DNA of 9,023 nucleotides from Acidobacteriaceae bacterium (GCA_030040395.1 JASHTU010000172.1:1-9023); one strand, 5' to 3'. Shown: positions 1 to 7,008, counted from the stretch's first letter. Notes: generated by a model from the letters alone, not told the origin. Made by a program: numbers and translations.

Positions 1-75
1 AAGCGCAAGCGGGAGAACGGCGGCGCGGCCCCTCCCGGCTTGCCTTCACGGGCCTCATTGCAGGCGATGAAGGAC

Positions 76-3000
76 TTAGAAATAGTACTTGAGAACGCCC
101 TGCAGCTCACGGTTGTCGATCTTGGTGGAGGAAATGACGCCGAAAGAGCTGGAAACCGCAGTGCCGCTGGGGCTGCTGAACTGTGGATGATTGAGCACGT
201 TAAATCCCTCCACGCGCAGTTCCAACCGCTGTTGCTCCCTGATGGGGATTTCCCGCATGACGGCAAGGGTGACAGGATTGACCACCGGGCCAACCACTCC
301 CGGAGGGTTACGGGGAGCGCTACCGTAATGATCTACGGCCTCGACGAAAGCCGCGGTGTTGAACCATTCATTCACCGTCCTGTGCGCGAGCGGCACGGTC
401 ACGCCTGGAACCTCGTCCGGATACTCGAAGAGGTTGCCGTTGTGCTCGCCGTCCGGAGACTGGGAGACAAAGACGGGACTGCCGCTGATCACCTGAAAGA
501 TGCTGTTGATGTCCCATCCGTTCAGGAGGGCGCGCTCGGCCAGCATCCCGTTGTGAATTGTGGGTAGCTGCCAAACGAAGGCGGTGGTGAAGTCGTGGCG
601 CACATCGGTAAGACCGTTTGCCCATTCGTTGGCGTGCGTCTGGAGCTCCCAGCCAGAACCGTTGGTGTCGCCGCCCTGGTTGTCGAGCAGGTGAGAAAGA
701 GAATATGAGGCGGTCAGGTTCAGCCCGTGGCTCAACCTATGCTCGAATTTGACATTCAAGCCGTTGTACATCGAGGCGCCTTCGTAAGACGTAAGTCTTA
801 TATGGCCGAAGGTCGGATAAATATTGTTTTCGTTGACGGGAATGGAACCGTCTTCCGGAGGGCCCGCATTCCAGTTACGGTTCGAAGTGTCTTGGTGGGT
901 TCCCTTGACGCCGATGTAGGAGACGTCGAGAACGTTCGACCAGAACTGTTTGGAGACCGTGAGGCTGTAGGTCTGCAGATACAGGTCCGGGTGATCGCGA
1001 TTCGTCGGATCGGAGACCACGTTGGCGTTGGCGGCTTTGAGCGAGGCCGGAACCGGATTTTCGATGGTGGCTGTTGGCGGATTGCTGGGCACCGTGCCAT
1101 TGGAGAGCGAAAAGCTGGGATCGGCTGGCGGGTTGAGCTGGAGAATGTTGATGTTGTCGAATTGGCCGCCATAGAAGGTGATTCCATAAGCTCCGCGAAC
1201 CACCCACTGGCGCGGAAGGCTATAAGCAAAGCCGAGGCGCGGCGAGAAGTCCTTGTGCGTAATATGCCAGATGGGGTCGGGCAGGGGCACGATCGTAGGA
1301 GGGTTGGTGCTGAAGTCGAGCTCCCGCGAGGTGTTGAGATCGTCGTGGGGAGGCACCCAGAGGGCGTATTGAAACCCGAGGTTCCAGGTCAGGTTGGGAG
1401 TCATCCTCCAGTTGTCCTGGACATAGATAAAGTCGCGCCATTGGCGAGAGTAGCTGAGGGGCACGCCTTCCGGAGTGATGATGCTGGCGGGAACGCCGAG
1501 AATAAAGTCGGCGTATGCATTGCCGGTCTCGGCGCCGGTGAAACTCATTTCGCCGTAGGGATCGTTGTCAGTGGTTGCGTCGTCCATGTGTTGACTGATG
1601 TCCGCGCCGTAAATGATGGTGTGGTTGCCGCGGGTCCAGGTCATGTTGTCGACGATCTGGTAGGTCTTGCTGTCGTCGAGGTTAGAGCCGGCCGTTCCAT
1701 CCCCCACGTTGATGAGGCCCGAGACGGAGATAATCGGAAAGCCTTCATCGGGCGGTGGCAACGGAGCTCCGTTGATGCTAAAGCCGTTGATGCCGATGGA
1801 CGCGGCAGTGAAGCTGGTGTTGGCGAGGACGCTCAACTGCTTCACGTGCTCCAGGTCCGTGCCCAAACGCAACTCGTTCAGAAGGCGGGGCGAGAAGATG
1901 TGAACATACTGCAAACCCGCGTTGTACATGGGGTAGGTGCCGGTATACTTAAAATGTGGATTGACGTTGCCAACCGGGAAATTGCGGAACGCATAGATGA
2001 AGTGAACCGCGAGCGTATTTTTGTCGTTGATGGTGTCGTCGACGCGCGCAATATATTGGTTGATGGACTCATTGCCAGTGGTGACTCCGGAATAGTTGGC
2101 GCTGGGCGAGGTATAGTTCGGCAGGGGAATATAGTTGTTGGCCATATTCTGCGCGACCGTATCTACCGGGATTTGATTATTGACATAATCCGCTCCCGTG
2201 TAGGGATTGACCAGTTGCTTTCCTGGCAAAAGTGCGGAGAAGTCGCCATTTACCTCCGCCGGTGTAAGAACGTTGGTGGTCGATGGGGTATCTTCGACGG
2301 AGCGCAGGCCCTCGTAGCTGAAGAAGAAAAAGGTCTTGTCCTTGATGATGGGACCTCCGACGGTGCCCCCGAACTGGTTCTGCTTCAGCACCTGCTTGCC
2401 CAGAGGCGCCGGCCGGAAGTAGTTACGGGCATCCAGGATGGGGTTGCGCACGAATTCGAATAGGTCACCGTGGAATTGGTTGGTACCGCTCTTCAATTGA
2501 ATATTGGTGATCGAACCGGCTCCGCCGCCGTATTCCGCGGGGTAATCGCCGGTCAGGACGTTGAATTCCTGGACCGCGTCCACCGAGGGAAAGAGATTGA
2601 CATAAGCATGGCGGTTATTGACCATCTGGACGCCATCCACGTTGGTCATATCCCAGGTGACCTGAGAGCCGTAGGCGTTGATGCTCGACCCCGCGGTGCT
2701 TGATGAATGATTGTCAGGATCGGAGGTGGTTACGCCGGGGGTGAGAATGGCGAGGTCGTCGAATTTGCGGCCGTTGAGCGGAAGGTTTACGGTGCTTGCC
2801 GGCCCGACCACGTTGCCGATGGAGGTGGATTGGGTTTGAAGAAGAGGCTGCGTCCCCTGCACCTCGACCACTTGCTGGATGCCCGTAACAGACATCGTCA
2901 AGGTGACCGTGACTTGCTGGTTCACCTGCAGCACCACACCCGTTCTCGTGGTGTTGGCGAATCCCTTGGTGGCGACATGAATGTCATATGTGCCAGGGAT

Positions 3001-3219
3001 AAGATAGTTCACGCTGAAGTCGCCGGTCCCGTTGGTGGTGGCTTGCTTGGCGACACCGGTGGTCTCATTGGTCACGGTGACCGTAGCTCCGGGAATCACA
3101 GCTCCGGTGCTGTCTGCGACGGTACCGGAGATTAACGTATCGACGGTCTGCGTCCAACCCAACATCGAGATTGAAGCGGCCACCAGCGAGATGAAGACTA
3201 CGCACAATTTGTTCTTCAT
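76..3219 (-). CDS. TonB-dependent outer-membrane receptor with N-terminal carboxypeptidase-regulatory-like domain (Oar-like)
   Basis: The 1,047-residue protein is predicted to be an outer-membrane beta-barrel that takes up a ligand using TonB energy; the ligand cannot be read from the sequence. It begins with a signal peptide (about residues 1-24, hydrophobic stretch CVVFISLVAASISML, likely cut near WTQ-TVD). Residues about 28-110 form a CarboxypepD_reg/Cna-B-like beta-sandwich with ISGTVADSTGAVIPGATV and the YLIPGTYDI turn. The plug follows, with LPLNGRKF at 146-153 and the segment DGVQMVNNR to SGTNQFHG. The rest is the barrel, ending in YYF; a terminal aromatic residue is the usual signal for BAM insertion. 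Length and order match the large acidobacterial receptor family. The ATG at 3219 has AGGAGA 5 nt upstream (3225-3230). No stop or frameshift interrupts it. It stands alone on the minus strand and diverges from the MFS gene. No clear TonB box was identified. The class is confident and the substrate unknown. Confidence 0.93.
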   Translation of the reverse strand: MKNKLCVVFISLVAASISMLGWTQTVDTLISGTVADSTGAVIPGATVTVTNETTGVAKQATTNGTGDFSVNYLIPGTYDIHVATKGFANTTRTGVVLQVNQQVTVTLTMSVTGIQQVVEVQGTQPLLQTQSTSIGNVVGPASTVNLPLNGRKFDDLAILTPGVTTSDPDNHSSSTAGSSINAYGSQVTWDMTNVDGVQMVNNRHAYVNLFPSVDAVQEFNVLTGDYPAEYGGGAGSITNIQLKSGTNQFHGDLFEFVRNPILDARNYFRPAPLGKQVLKQNQFGGTVGGPIIKDKTFFFFSYEGLRSVEDTPSTTNVLTPAEVNGDFSALLPGKQLVNPYTGADYVNNQIPVDTVAQNMANNYIPLPNYTSPSANYSGVTTGNESINQYIARVDDTINDKNTLAVHFIYAFRNFPVGNVNPHFKYTGTYPMYNAGLQYVHIFSPRLLNELRLGTDLEHVKQLSVLANTSFTAASIGINGFSINGAPLPPPDEGFPIISVSGLINVGDGTAGSNLDDSKTYQIVDNMTWTRGNHTIIYGADISQHMDDATTDNDPYGEMSFTGAETGNAYADFILGVPASIITPEGVPLSYSRQWRDFIYVQDNWRMTPNLTWNLGFQYALWVPPHDDLNTSRELDFSTNPPTIVPLPDPIWHITHKDFSPRLGFAYSLPRQWVVRGAYGITFYGGQFDNINILQLNPPADPSFSLSNGTVPSNPPTATIENPVPASLKAANANVVSDPTNRDHPDLYLQTYSLTVSKQFWSNVLDVSYIGVKGTHQDTSNRNWNAGPPEDGSIPVNENNIYPTFGHIRLTSYEGASMYNGLNVKFEHRLSHGLNLTASYSLSHLLDNQGGDTNGSGWELQTHANEWANGLTDVRHDFTTAFVWQLPTIHNGMLAERALLNGWDINSIFQVISGSPVFVSQSPDGEHNGNLFEYPDEVPGVTVPLAHRTVNEWFNTAAFVEAVDHYGSAPRNPPGVVGPVVNPVTLAVMREIPIREQQRLELRVEGFNVLNHPQFSSPSGTAVSSSFGVISSTKIDNRELQGVLKYYF

Positions 3220-3224
3220 TAAGG

Positions 3225-3230
3225 TCTCCT
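3225..3230 (-). promoter_or_regulatory. Ribosome binding site of the TonB-dependent receptor
   Basis: On the minus strand AGGAGA lies 5 nt before the ATG at 3219. It is a near-ideal Shine-Dalgarno sequence and supports that start, which also places a proper signal peptide at the N-terminus. Confidence 0.7.
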
Positions 3231-3435
3231 ATAACAGAAAGCTTCGCGCCTTGGATTCCGATTTCCTTCTGGAGCCGGAAACTTTGAACTTGGCGTTGTT
3301 ATTGTGGCGCCGGATTTGGTGTTCGCAGGCGCGGCAAATAAGCCGCTAACTTCGGCTCCCGAGGGAATAACCATGCAGATTGCGCATTTGATCACAAGCC
3401 AGTGCTCTGACCGCGTGAATTTGTTCCTTCCCACA

Positions 3436-3463
3436 CTTGCGGCAAAAGCAATTACCCCGCAAG
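3436..3463. promoter_or_regulatory. Inverted repeat CTTGCGG-N14-CCGCAAG, candidate operator
   Basis: Two perfect 7-bp arms (3436-3442 and 3457-3463) flank a 14-nt AT-richer spacer. The half-site spacing is 21 bp centre to centre, two helical turns, which suits a dimeric DNA-binding protein. It lies about 220-245 nt upstream of the receptor start. No known regulator consensus is recognised, and it could instead fold as an RNA hairpin. Confidence 0.3.
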
Positions 3464-3559
3464 GATGGGGCGCCCACATTGGTGCAAAAACAAAGCGATC
3501 AAAGGACTGGAAACGACGGTACATTCTTTTTAAATTTCTGCATTAGCTACGGGAAAGCT

Positions 3560-3588
3560 TTGACGAAATGCTGTGCCGACCATCAAAT
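3560..3588 (+). promoter_or_regulatory. Candidate sigma-70-like promoter, TTGACG-N17-TCAAAT
   Basis: TTGACG (3560-3565, five of six matches to the -35 consensus) is followed after exactly 17 nt by TCAAAT (3583-3588, four of six matches to the -10). A start near 3595 would give a plus-strand transcript that reaches the terminator-like hairpin at 3644-3667 after about 70 nt, or the MFS gene if it reads through. The -10 box is weak, so this is a suggestion only. Confidence 0.25.
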
Positions 3589-3643
3589 GGCAGGGCCTCA
3601 CTACGTCATCGGCGGGAGAATACCAGTGGCGCAAAGGTTCACG

Positions 3644-3667
3644 CCGATTCCCTGAATCGGGATTTTT
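3644..3667 (+). terminator. Terminator-like hairpin followed by T5
   Basis: CCGATTC (3644-3650) and GAATCGG (3654-3660) are perfect 7-bp complementary arms around a CCT loop, followed by GA and five T residues (3663-3667). This resembles a Rho-independent terminator in the plus direction. No plus-strand gene lies upstream of it, because the neighbouring receptor runs away on the minus strand. It may end a short noncoding RNA or act in the leader of the MFS transcript. It could also be a chance inverted repeat. Confidence 0.4.
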
Positions 3668-3714
3668 ACTGGGCCCTTTGGTTGAGGATGCCGTTAAAAG
3701 ACTGTTGCGTCCAC

Positions 3715-3751
3715 AGACATTTGATCCCGTATGTCTCTAGGCCAAATGTCT
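3715..3751. promoter_or_regulatory. Inverted repeat AGACATTTG-N19-CAAATGTCT with an internal extra half-site
   Basis: Perfect 9-bp arms lie at 3715-3723 and 3743-3751. Within the spacer, ATGTCT (3731-3736) repeats the outer six bases of the right arm, so the left arm can pair with either copy. As DNA this could be a multi-half-site operator; as RNA it gives two mutually exclusive hairpins. It lies about 300 nt upstream of the preferred MFS start at 4054. The regulator is not recognised. Confidence 0.35.
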
Positions 3752-4032
3752 TATGCGCAGGAAAGATGATATGCTGATCGGACCGCGCCGAAGCGTCCGT
3801 CAGGCGCGCTTTCGGCCCCGGCGAATCCGGTTTTTCAGTAGCTCGATAAAAGGAAATGAGAGGACGGGGGCGCTTCTCTCTCGCAAGCTGCGGATGGGAA
3901 TTCCAGTCCGGTTTTCCCGGATGCGGGTTTTGTGCGATCCTGACGCCGATAGGAAAGGGCGCCAGGCAGGCCGAACCATCCTTTTAGCGCACTGGAATGG
4001 GGAAGATAAGTTTACTTCGGAACGAAACCATT

Positions 4033-4038
4033 GAGGAG
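4033..4038 (+). promoter_or_regulatory. Possible ribosome binding site favouring the 4054 start of the MFS gene
   Basis: GAGGAG ends 15 nt before the ATG at 4054, which is longer than the usual spacing. The alternative in-frame ATG at 3997 has no purine-rich site in front of it, so this site tips the choice towards 4054. Confidence 0.35.
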
Positions 4039-4053
4039 TCGCGCCCCGTAGCA

Positions 4054-5355
4054 ATGCTTCTCGGGGCCGAGCGCCGCACGCGGGTGCGATTTTTCCTTTG
4101 CTTCTGGCTCTTTGTTCTCAGCGCCATCGCCTTTCTTGACCGAACCAATGTTTCGGTGGCGGCGCTGCAGATTGACCACGAATTTGGGCTGGGCAATCAG
4201 CACCTCGGATGGATATTCTCCGCATTTCTGATTGGTTATGCGGGATTTCAACTCCCTGCAGGGGTTTTGGCCGTCCGCTTTGGTCCGCGGCGGGTTCTTA
4301 CCGTTGGGGTCCTTCTGTGGGGCCTTGCCACCGCGCTTACTGCTCTGTTGCCATCCGGTATTTCCAACGCGCTGGTTCTTCTGATCCTAGTGCGTTTCGC
4401 ATTGGGAATCGGGGAATCGGTGATTTGCCCCGCTTCGAACCAATTTGTGTCCCACTGGGTGCCTCAAGACGAGCTTGGGGTGGTGAATGGATTGATCCTT
4501 GCGGGCGTTGGGGTGGGCAGCGGCCTTACGCCTCCGCTGCTCACCTGGATCATCATCGAGCAGGGCTGGCGCGCGGCCTTCTGGTTCAGCGCGATCATCG
4601 GCGTGATGGCCAGCGCCGTGTGGTGGGTATTCGCGCGCGACACACCCGGCGAACATCCGGGCGTATCCCGCGCGGAGCGCATGGAGATTCGTGAGGGATT
4701 GGCCTTCCATTCGTACGATTCCCCGGTTGCGTCTCCCGAAATGGATCACAAAATATCCTGGGGGACGATTTTATCCCGCGCCGATCTGGGGCTGATGATG
4801 ATCGGCTACTTTTGCTTTGGCTATATCGCGTGGGTTTTTTTCAGCTGGTTTTTCCTATATTTGGCGCAGGCGCGCGGCTTCGATCTCAAAGCCAGCGCCT
4901 ACTATACCATGCTGCCCTTTATTTGCATGACCATCTTCAGTCTGGTCGGCGGAGCCCTCTCCGATCACCTGACCCGTAAGTGCAATCTCCGTGTGGGGCG
5001 GTGCATGCTGGCGTCGGGCTCTCTTCTCTTTACGGCGTTGTTTTTGATCCTCGGATCGCGGGCCGACAGCCCCCAGTTTGCCGCCGTGCTTCTTGCCGTG
5101 GGCGCAGGGTCGCTCTATCTCTCGCAAAGCTCCTTCTGGTCCGCATCGGTGGACATCGCTGGCAGAAGTTCCGGGGTCTTTGCTTCGCTGGTGAATATGA
5201 GCGGGCAGATTGGCGGCGCCATTACAGCCTCATTGACGCCGTGGCTGGCGCAGCGCTTCAGTTGGAGAATGCCGTTTACAGTTGCAGCCGGGTTGGCTTT
5301 GATCGGCGCCCTCTCGTGGCTGATCGTTCACCCGGAGCGGGCTTTGGAGGAGTGA
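4054..5355 (+). CDS. MFS transporter, ACS-like (organic anion:cation symporter) family
   Basis: The protein has 433 residues from this start, with about 12 membrane segments in two halves joined by a hydrophilic loop (about 196-237). It should be an inner-membrane symporter. ACS relatives carry hexuronates, aldarates, galactonate or similar small organic anions, but the substrate here cannot be assigned. Diagnostic parts are LDRTNVSVA after helix 1 (28-36), the loop GVLAVRFGPRR (70-80), RFALGIGESVICPA in helix 4, and GWRAAFW near helix 6. The second-half motif is GGALSDHL (299-306). The usual Asp of the first motif A is Val74 here. The frame is open from an ATG at 3997, which would add 19 residues. 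I prefer 4054 because the extra stretch uses codons rare in this window (ATA, AGT, TTA) and lacks a ribosome site, while GAGGAG precedes 4054. No strong terminator was seen after the TGA. Confidence 0.9.
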   Translation: MLLGAERRTRVRFFLCFWLFVLSAIAFLDRTNVSVAALQIDHEFGLGNQHLGWIFSAFLIGYAGFQLPAGVLAVRFGPRRVLTVGVLLWGLATALTALLPSGISNALVLLILVRFALGIGESVICPASNQFVSHWVPQDELGVVNGLILAGVGVGSGLTPPLLTWIIIEQGWRAAFWFSAIIGVMASAVWWVFARDTPGEHPGVSRAERMEIREGLAFHSYDSPVASPEMDHKISWGTILSRADLGLMMIGYFCFGYIAWVFFSWFFLYLAQARGFDLKASAYYTMLPFICMTIFSLVGGALSDHLTRKCNLRVGRCMLASGSLLFTALFLILGSRADSPQFAAVLLAVGAGSLYLSQSSFWSASVDIAGRSSGVFASLVNMSGQIGGAITASLTPWLAQRFSWRMPFTVAAGLALIGALSWLIVHPERALEE

Positions 5356-5446
5356 GTCAGGCCGCCGCAAGGCAAAGGAACCGCTACTCCTGGTTACACA
5401 AACCGGCTTATTCGCCGTCGAAAAGAGGGGCCGACCGCGGATCGCC

Positions 5447-5488
5447 CGAAAGCGGAACACGAAAGCGGTTATGATTTTGCAGCGGTTA
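5447..5488 (+). repeat. Short direct repeats CGAAAGCGG / AGCGGTTA
   Basis: CGAAAGCGG occurs at 5447-5455 and 5460-5468 (13-nt period), and AGCGGTTA at 5464-5471 and 5481-5488 (17-nt period), so AGCGG appears three times within 35 nt. They lie 220-260 nt upstream of the kinase and could be half-sites for a regulator. The sequences are short enough for coincidence. Confidence 0.4.
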
Positions 5489-5542
5489 GGCTGAAAAGTC
5501 CGCGGGGTTGGAGGAAGAAGAACGCAGTTGCGCCCGTGGATC

Positions 5543-5563
5543 TTCCTTTTTCATTCCTTTTTC
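5543..5563 (+). repeat. Two-copy tandem repeat TTCCTTTTTC, 11-nt period
   Basis: Two identical 10-nt pyrimidine copies (5543-5552 and 5554-5563) are separated by one A. The period is about one helical turn, so both face the same side of the DNA. It lies about 140-160 nt before the kinase ATG. It may be an architectural or regulatory element, or simple slippage. Confidence 0.45.
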
Positions 5564-5704
5564 CATGGCTTTGGCTGATGCGAGGCCCAAGCATCATTTC
5601 AAACCGCCCACCTCCCAGCCGCCAGAGTCCGACAACCGAACAGCGCGGACAGCGAATGGAAGCCGGCGCCCATGAATCGGAGCCACAACCCATACGAATA
5701 GGCG

Positions 5705-6967
5705 ATGCGCCCACGTTCCAACTCGCTTTTCTTGCTCGGCATGGCTGTGCTCAGCTATGCGCCTATGCGCGTTTTGGCGCAAATTGCTCCCATGCCCTAT
5801 ACGCCCGCGCCGCCGCCCCCCGCCGAAACGTCTGCTGCTGGCGCGCAGAGCACATCCCGGGCCGGCCCCAGAGCCACGATCTACGGCTGGTCGCTCGGCA
5901 GCGAGCTGGCCCCCACGATGATGGGGACGAACCATGCGGTCCAACTCGACCCGGGAGCGAGCGATGTGGTGTTTTTTTTCGATGCCCGGCCCAAACCGCC
6001 GGCCCCCATCGAGTACCGGTATCGCCTAGCCGATTACGATCGTGACTGGACCACGACCGGCAATCATATCGCGCATTACCGTCACCTCCGGCCGGGAGAC
6101 TATCGCTTTGAAGTGCAGGTGCGTGCACCCGGTCAGCCCTGGAGCACGCCGATCGCCGTGCTGTCCGTGGTCCAGCGCCATTTCTTCTATCAAACCTGGT
6201 ATTTCTATATGCTTCTACTCTTCGGCTTGGCGGTGCTGGCGATCGAATTACTGCGCCAGCGCGACCAACTCTTGAAGGGCCAGATTGGCATGGTCCTTGA
6301 AGAACGGAATCGCATCGCGAGCGACTTTCACGACACGTTAATGGCCGGCTTGGCGGCGATTTCGTGGCAATTGGAGGCTACGGCCAAACTCCTCGCCGGC
6401 TTCGATGACAGGAACGTGCGCGCCGCTCAATCGTGCGAGTTGGCGCGAAAGATGGTGGCGCATTGCCAAGCGGAGGCGCGGCGAATTATCTGGGATTTGC
6501 GCGACTCCGACGAAATCACCGAGATTCTTTCGCAGGCGCTCTCCCGCGCTCTCGCCGCCAATTGCTTGCGCGAGGATATTGATTTCTCCTTTGAAGTGGA
6601 AGGCGACGAGGTTCCGATTGCGCCGGCGGCTGTGCATCATCTGGTCTCCATCGGGCAGGAAGCAGTCAATAACGCCATCCGTCACTCCGGCGCAACCCGG
6701 ATCGCGGTCCGCCTGAAGTACGAGGGCGACTCCCTCCACCTCAACATCCGCGACAACGGATGCGGATTCCACTTCCTCGAACCCCGGACACGTCCCGGCC
6801 ATTTCGGAATTCTGGTCATGCAGGAGCGCGCCCGTAAACTAGGAGGCGCGCTGCGCGTCAACACGGCGCCTGGCGCGGGAACCGAAATTGTCCTGACCGC
6901 GGATTTCCAAGCCATTCACCCACCTTCGGACCAACAGCAACGGGTCGTCCACTGGATCGGCGTATAA
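5705..6967 (+). CDS. Sensor histidine kinase, NarL/NreB type (HisKA_3), with short periplasmic Y_Y_Y domain
   Basis: This 420-residue membrane kinase should phosphorylate the regulator encoded next to it. A signal peptide (about 1-25, likely cut after RVLA) is followed by a proline-rich linker (28-40). A periplasmic Y_Y_Y domain follows (about 80-155), with YRYRLADYDRDW and LRPGDYRFEVQVR. One membrane helix spans about 163-182. The dimerisation domain has ERNRIASDFHDTL with phosphoacceptor His209. The ATPase domain shows the N box QEAVNNAIRHS (Asn323), G1 box DNGCGF (350-355) and G2 box GHFG (365-368). Catalytic residues look intact. Many Y_Y_Y kinases carry long Reg_prop beta-propellers before this domain; here there is none. 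The start is fixed by an in-frame TAG just upstream. The ribosome site is weak. The signal sensed is unknown. Confidence 0.9.
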   Translation: MRPRSNSLFLLGMAVLSYAPMRVLAQIAPMPYTPAPPPPAETSAAGAQSTSRAGPRATIYGWSLGSELAPTMMGTNHAVQLDPGASDVVFFFDARPKPPAPIEYRYRLADYDRDWTTTGNHIAHYRHLRPGDYRFEVQVRAPGQPWSTPIAVLSVVQRHFFYQTWYFYMLLLFGLAVLAIELLRQRDQLLKGQIGMVLEERNRIASDFHDTLMAGLAAISWQLEATAKLLAGFDDRNVRAAQSCELARKMVAHCQAEARRIIWDLRDSDEITEILSQALSRALAANCLREDIDFSFEVEGDEVPIAPAAVHHLVSIGQEAVNNAIRHSGATRIAVRLKYEGDSLHLNIRDNGCGFHFLEPRTRPGHFGILVMQERARKLGGALRVNTAPGAGTEIVLTADFQAIHPPSDQQQRVVHWIGV

Positions 6968-7008
6968 TGGCTCCTGTTCGTCCGATTCCCCGAGCTTGAA
7001 GCACCGCT

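Larger units (their letters stand above)
3220..4053. other. Long divergent intergenic region with several hairpins and inverted repeats
   Basis: About 830 nt separate the receptor start from the preferred MFS start. Open frames here are short (under about 105 codons), overlap each other on both strands, lack Shine-Dalgarno sites and show no recognisable motif, so I see no protein gene. The region must hold the receptor promoter (minus strand) and probably the MFS promoter (plus strand). Structures seen, listed separately, are alternative hairpins at 3331-3367, a 7-bp inverted repeat at 3436-3463, a terminator-like hairpin at 3644-3667, a 9-bp inverted repeat at 3715-3751, and small stem plus T-tract sequences at 3818-3835 and 3916-3931. 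Its length and AT-rich patches (for example around 3520-3545) fit a regulatory region with long untranslated leaders. Confidence 0.6.
5356..5704. other. Gap between MFS and kinase genes with short direct repeats
   Basis: These 349 nt contain no credible gene. There is no remnant of a beta-propeller sensor domain in the frame of the following kinase, and a TAG sits directly before the kinase ATG (5699-5701). Two repeat patches are visible: CGAAAGCGG twice (5447-5455 and 5460-5468) overlapping AGCGGTTA twice (5464-5471 and 5481-5488), and TTCCTTTTTC twice in tandem (5543-5552 and 5554-5563). No good terminator for the MFS gene or promoter for the kinase could be picked out, though both probably lie here. 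Confidence 0.5.

Noticed and set aside
10..37. CGGGAG and CTCCCG arms downstream of the receptor stop, as a possible terminator
   Set aside because: The loop is 16 nt, the stem only 6 bp, and on the minus strand no T-run follows, so it is not a convincing Rho-independent terminator.
727..2463. A 578-codon open frame on the plus strand, opposite the receptor gene
   Set aside because: It lies wholly antisense to a well-supported receptor CDS, its translation has no recognisable domain, and such long shadow frames are common opposite GC-rich genes.
3219..3524. A 101-codon minus-strand open frame abutting the receptor start
   Set aside because: It has no Shine-Dalgarno site or recognisable domain and lies across the expected receptor promoter and leader.
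3385..3726. CATTTGATC repeated at 3385-3393 and 3718-3726
   Set aside because: About one repeated 9-mer is expected by chance in a gene-free region of this length, and the copies lack matching flanks.
3753..4034. A 93-codon plus-strand open frame before the MFS gene
   Set aside because: It is arginine-rich, has no convincing ribosome site or family motif, and crosses the hairpin-rich leader; most likely noncoding.
5536..6045. A 169-codon plus-strand open frame overlapping the kinase start
   Set aside because: It is out of frame with the kinase, and its translation shows no domain and unusual Arg/Cys/His content. The kinase frame carries the signal peptide and Y_Y_Y motifs.
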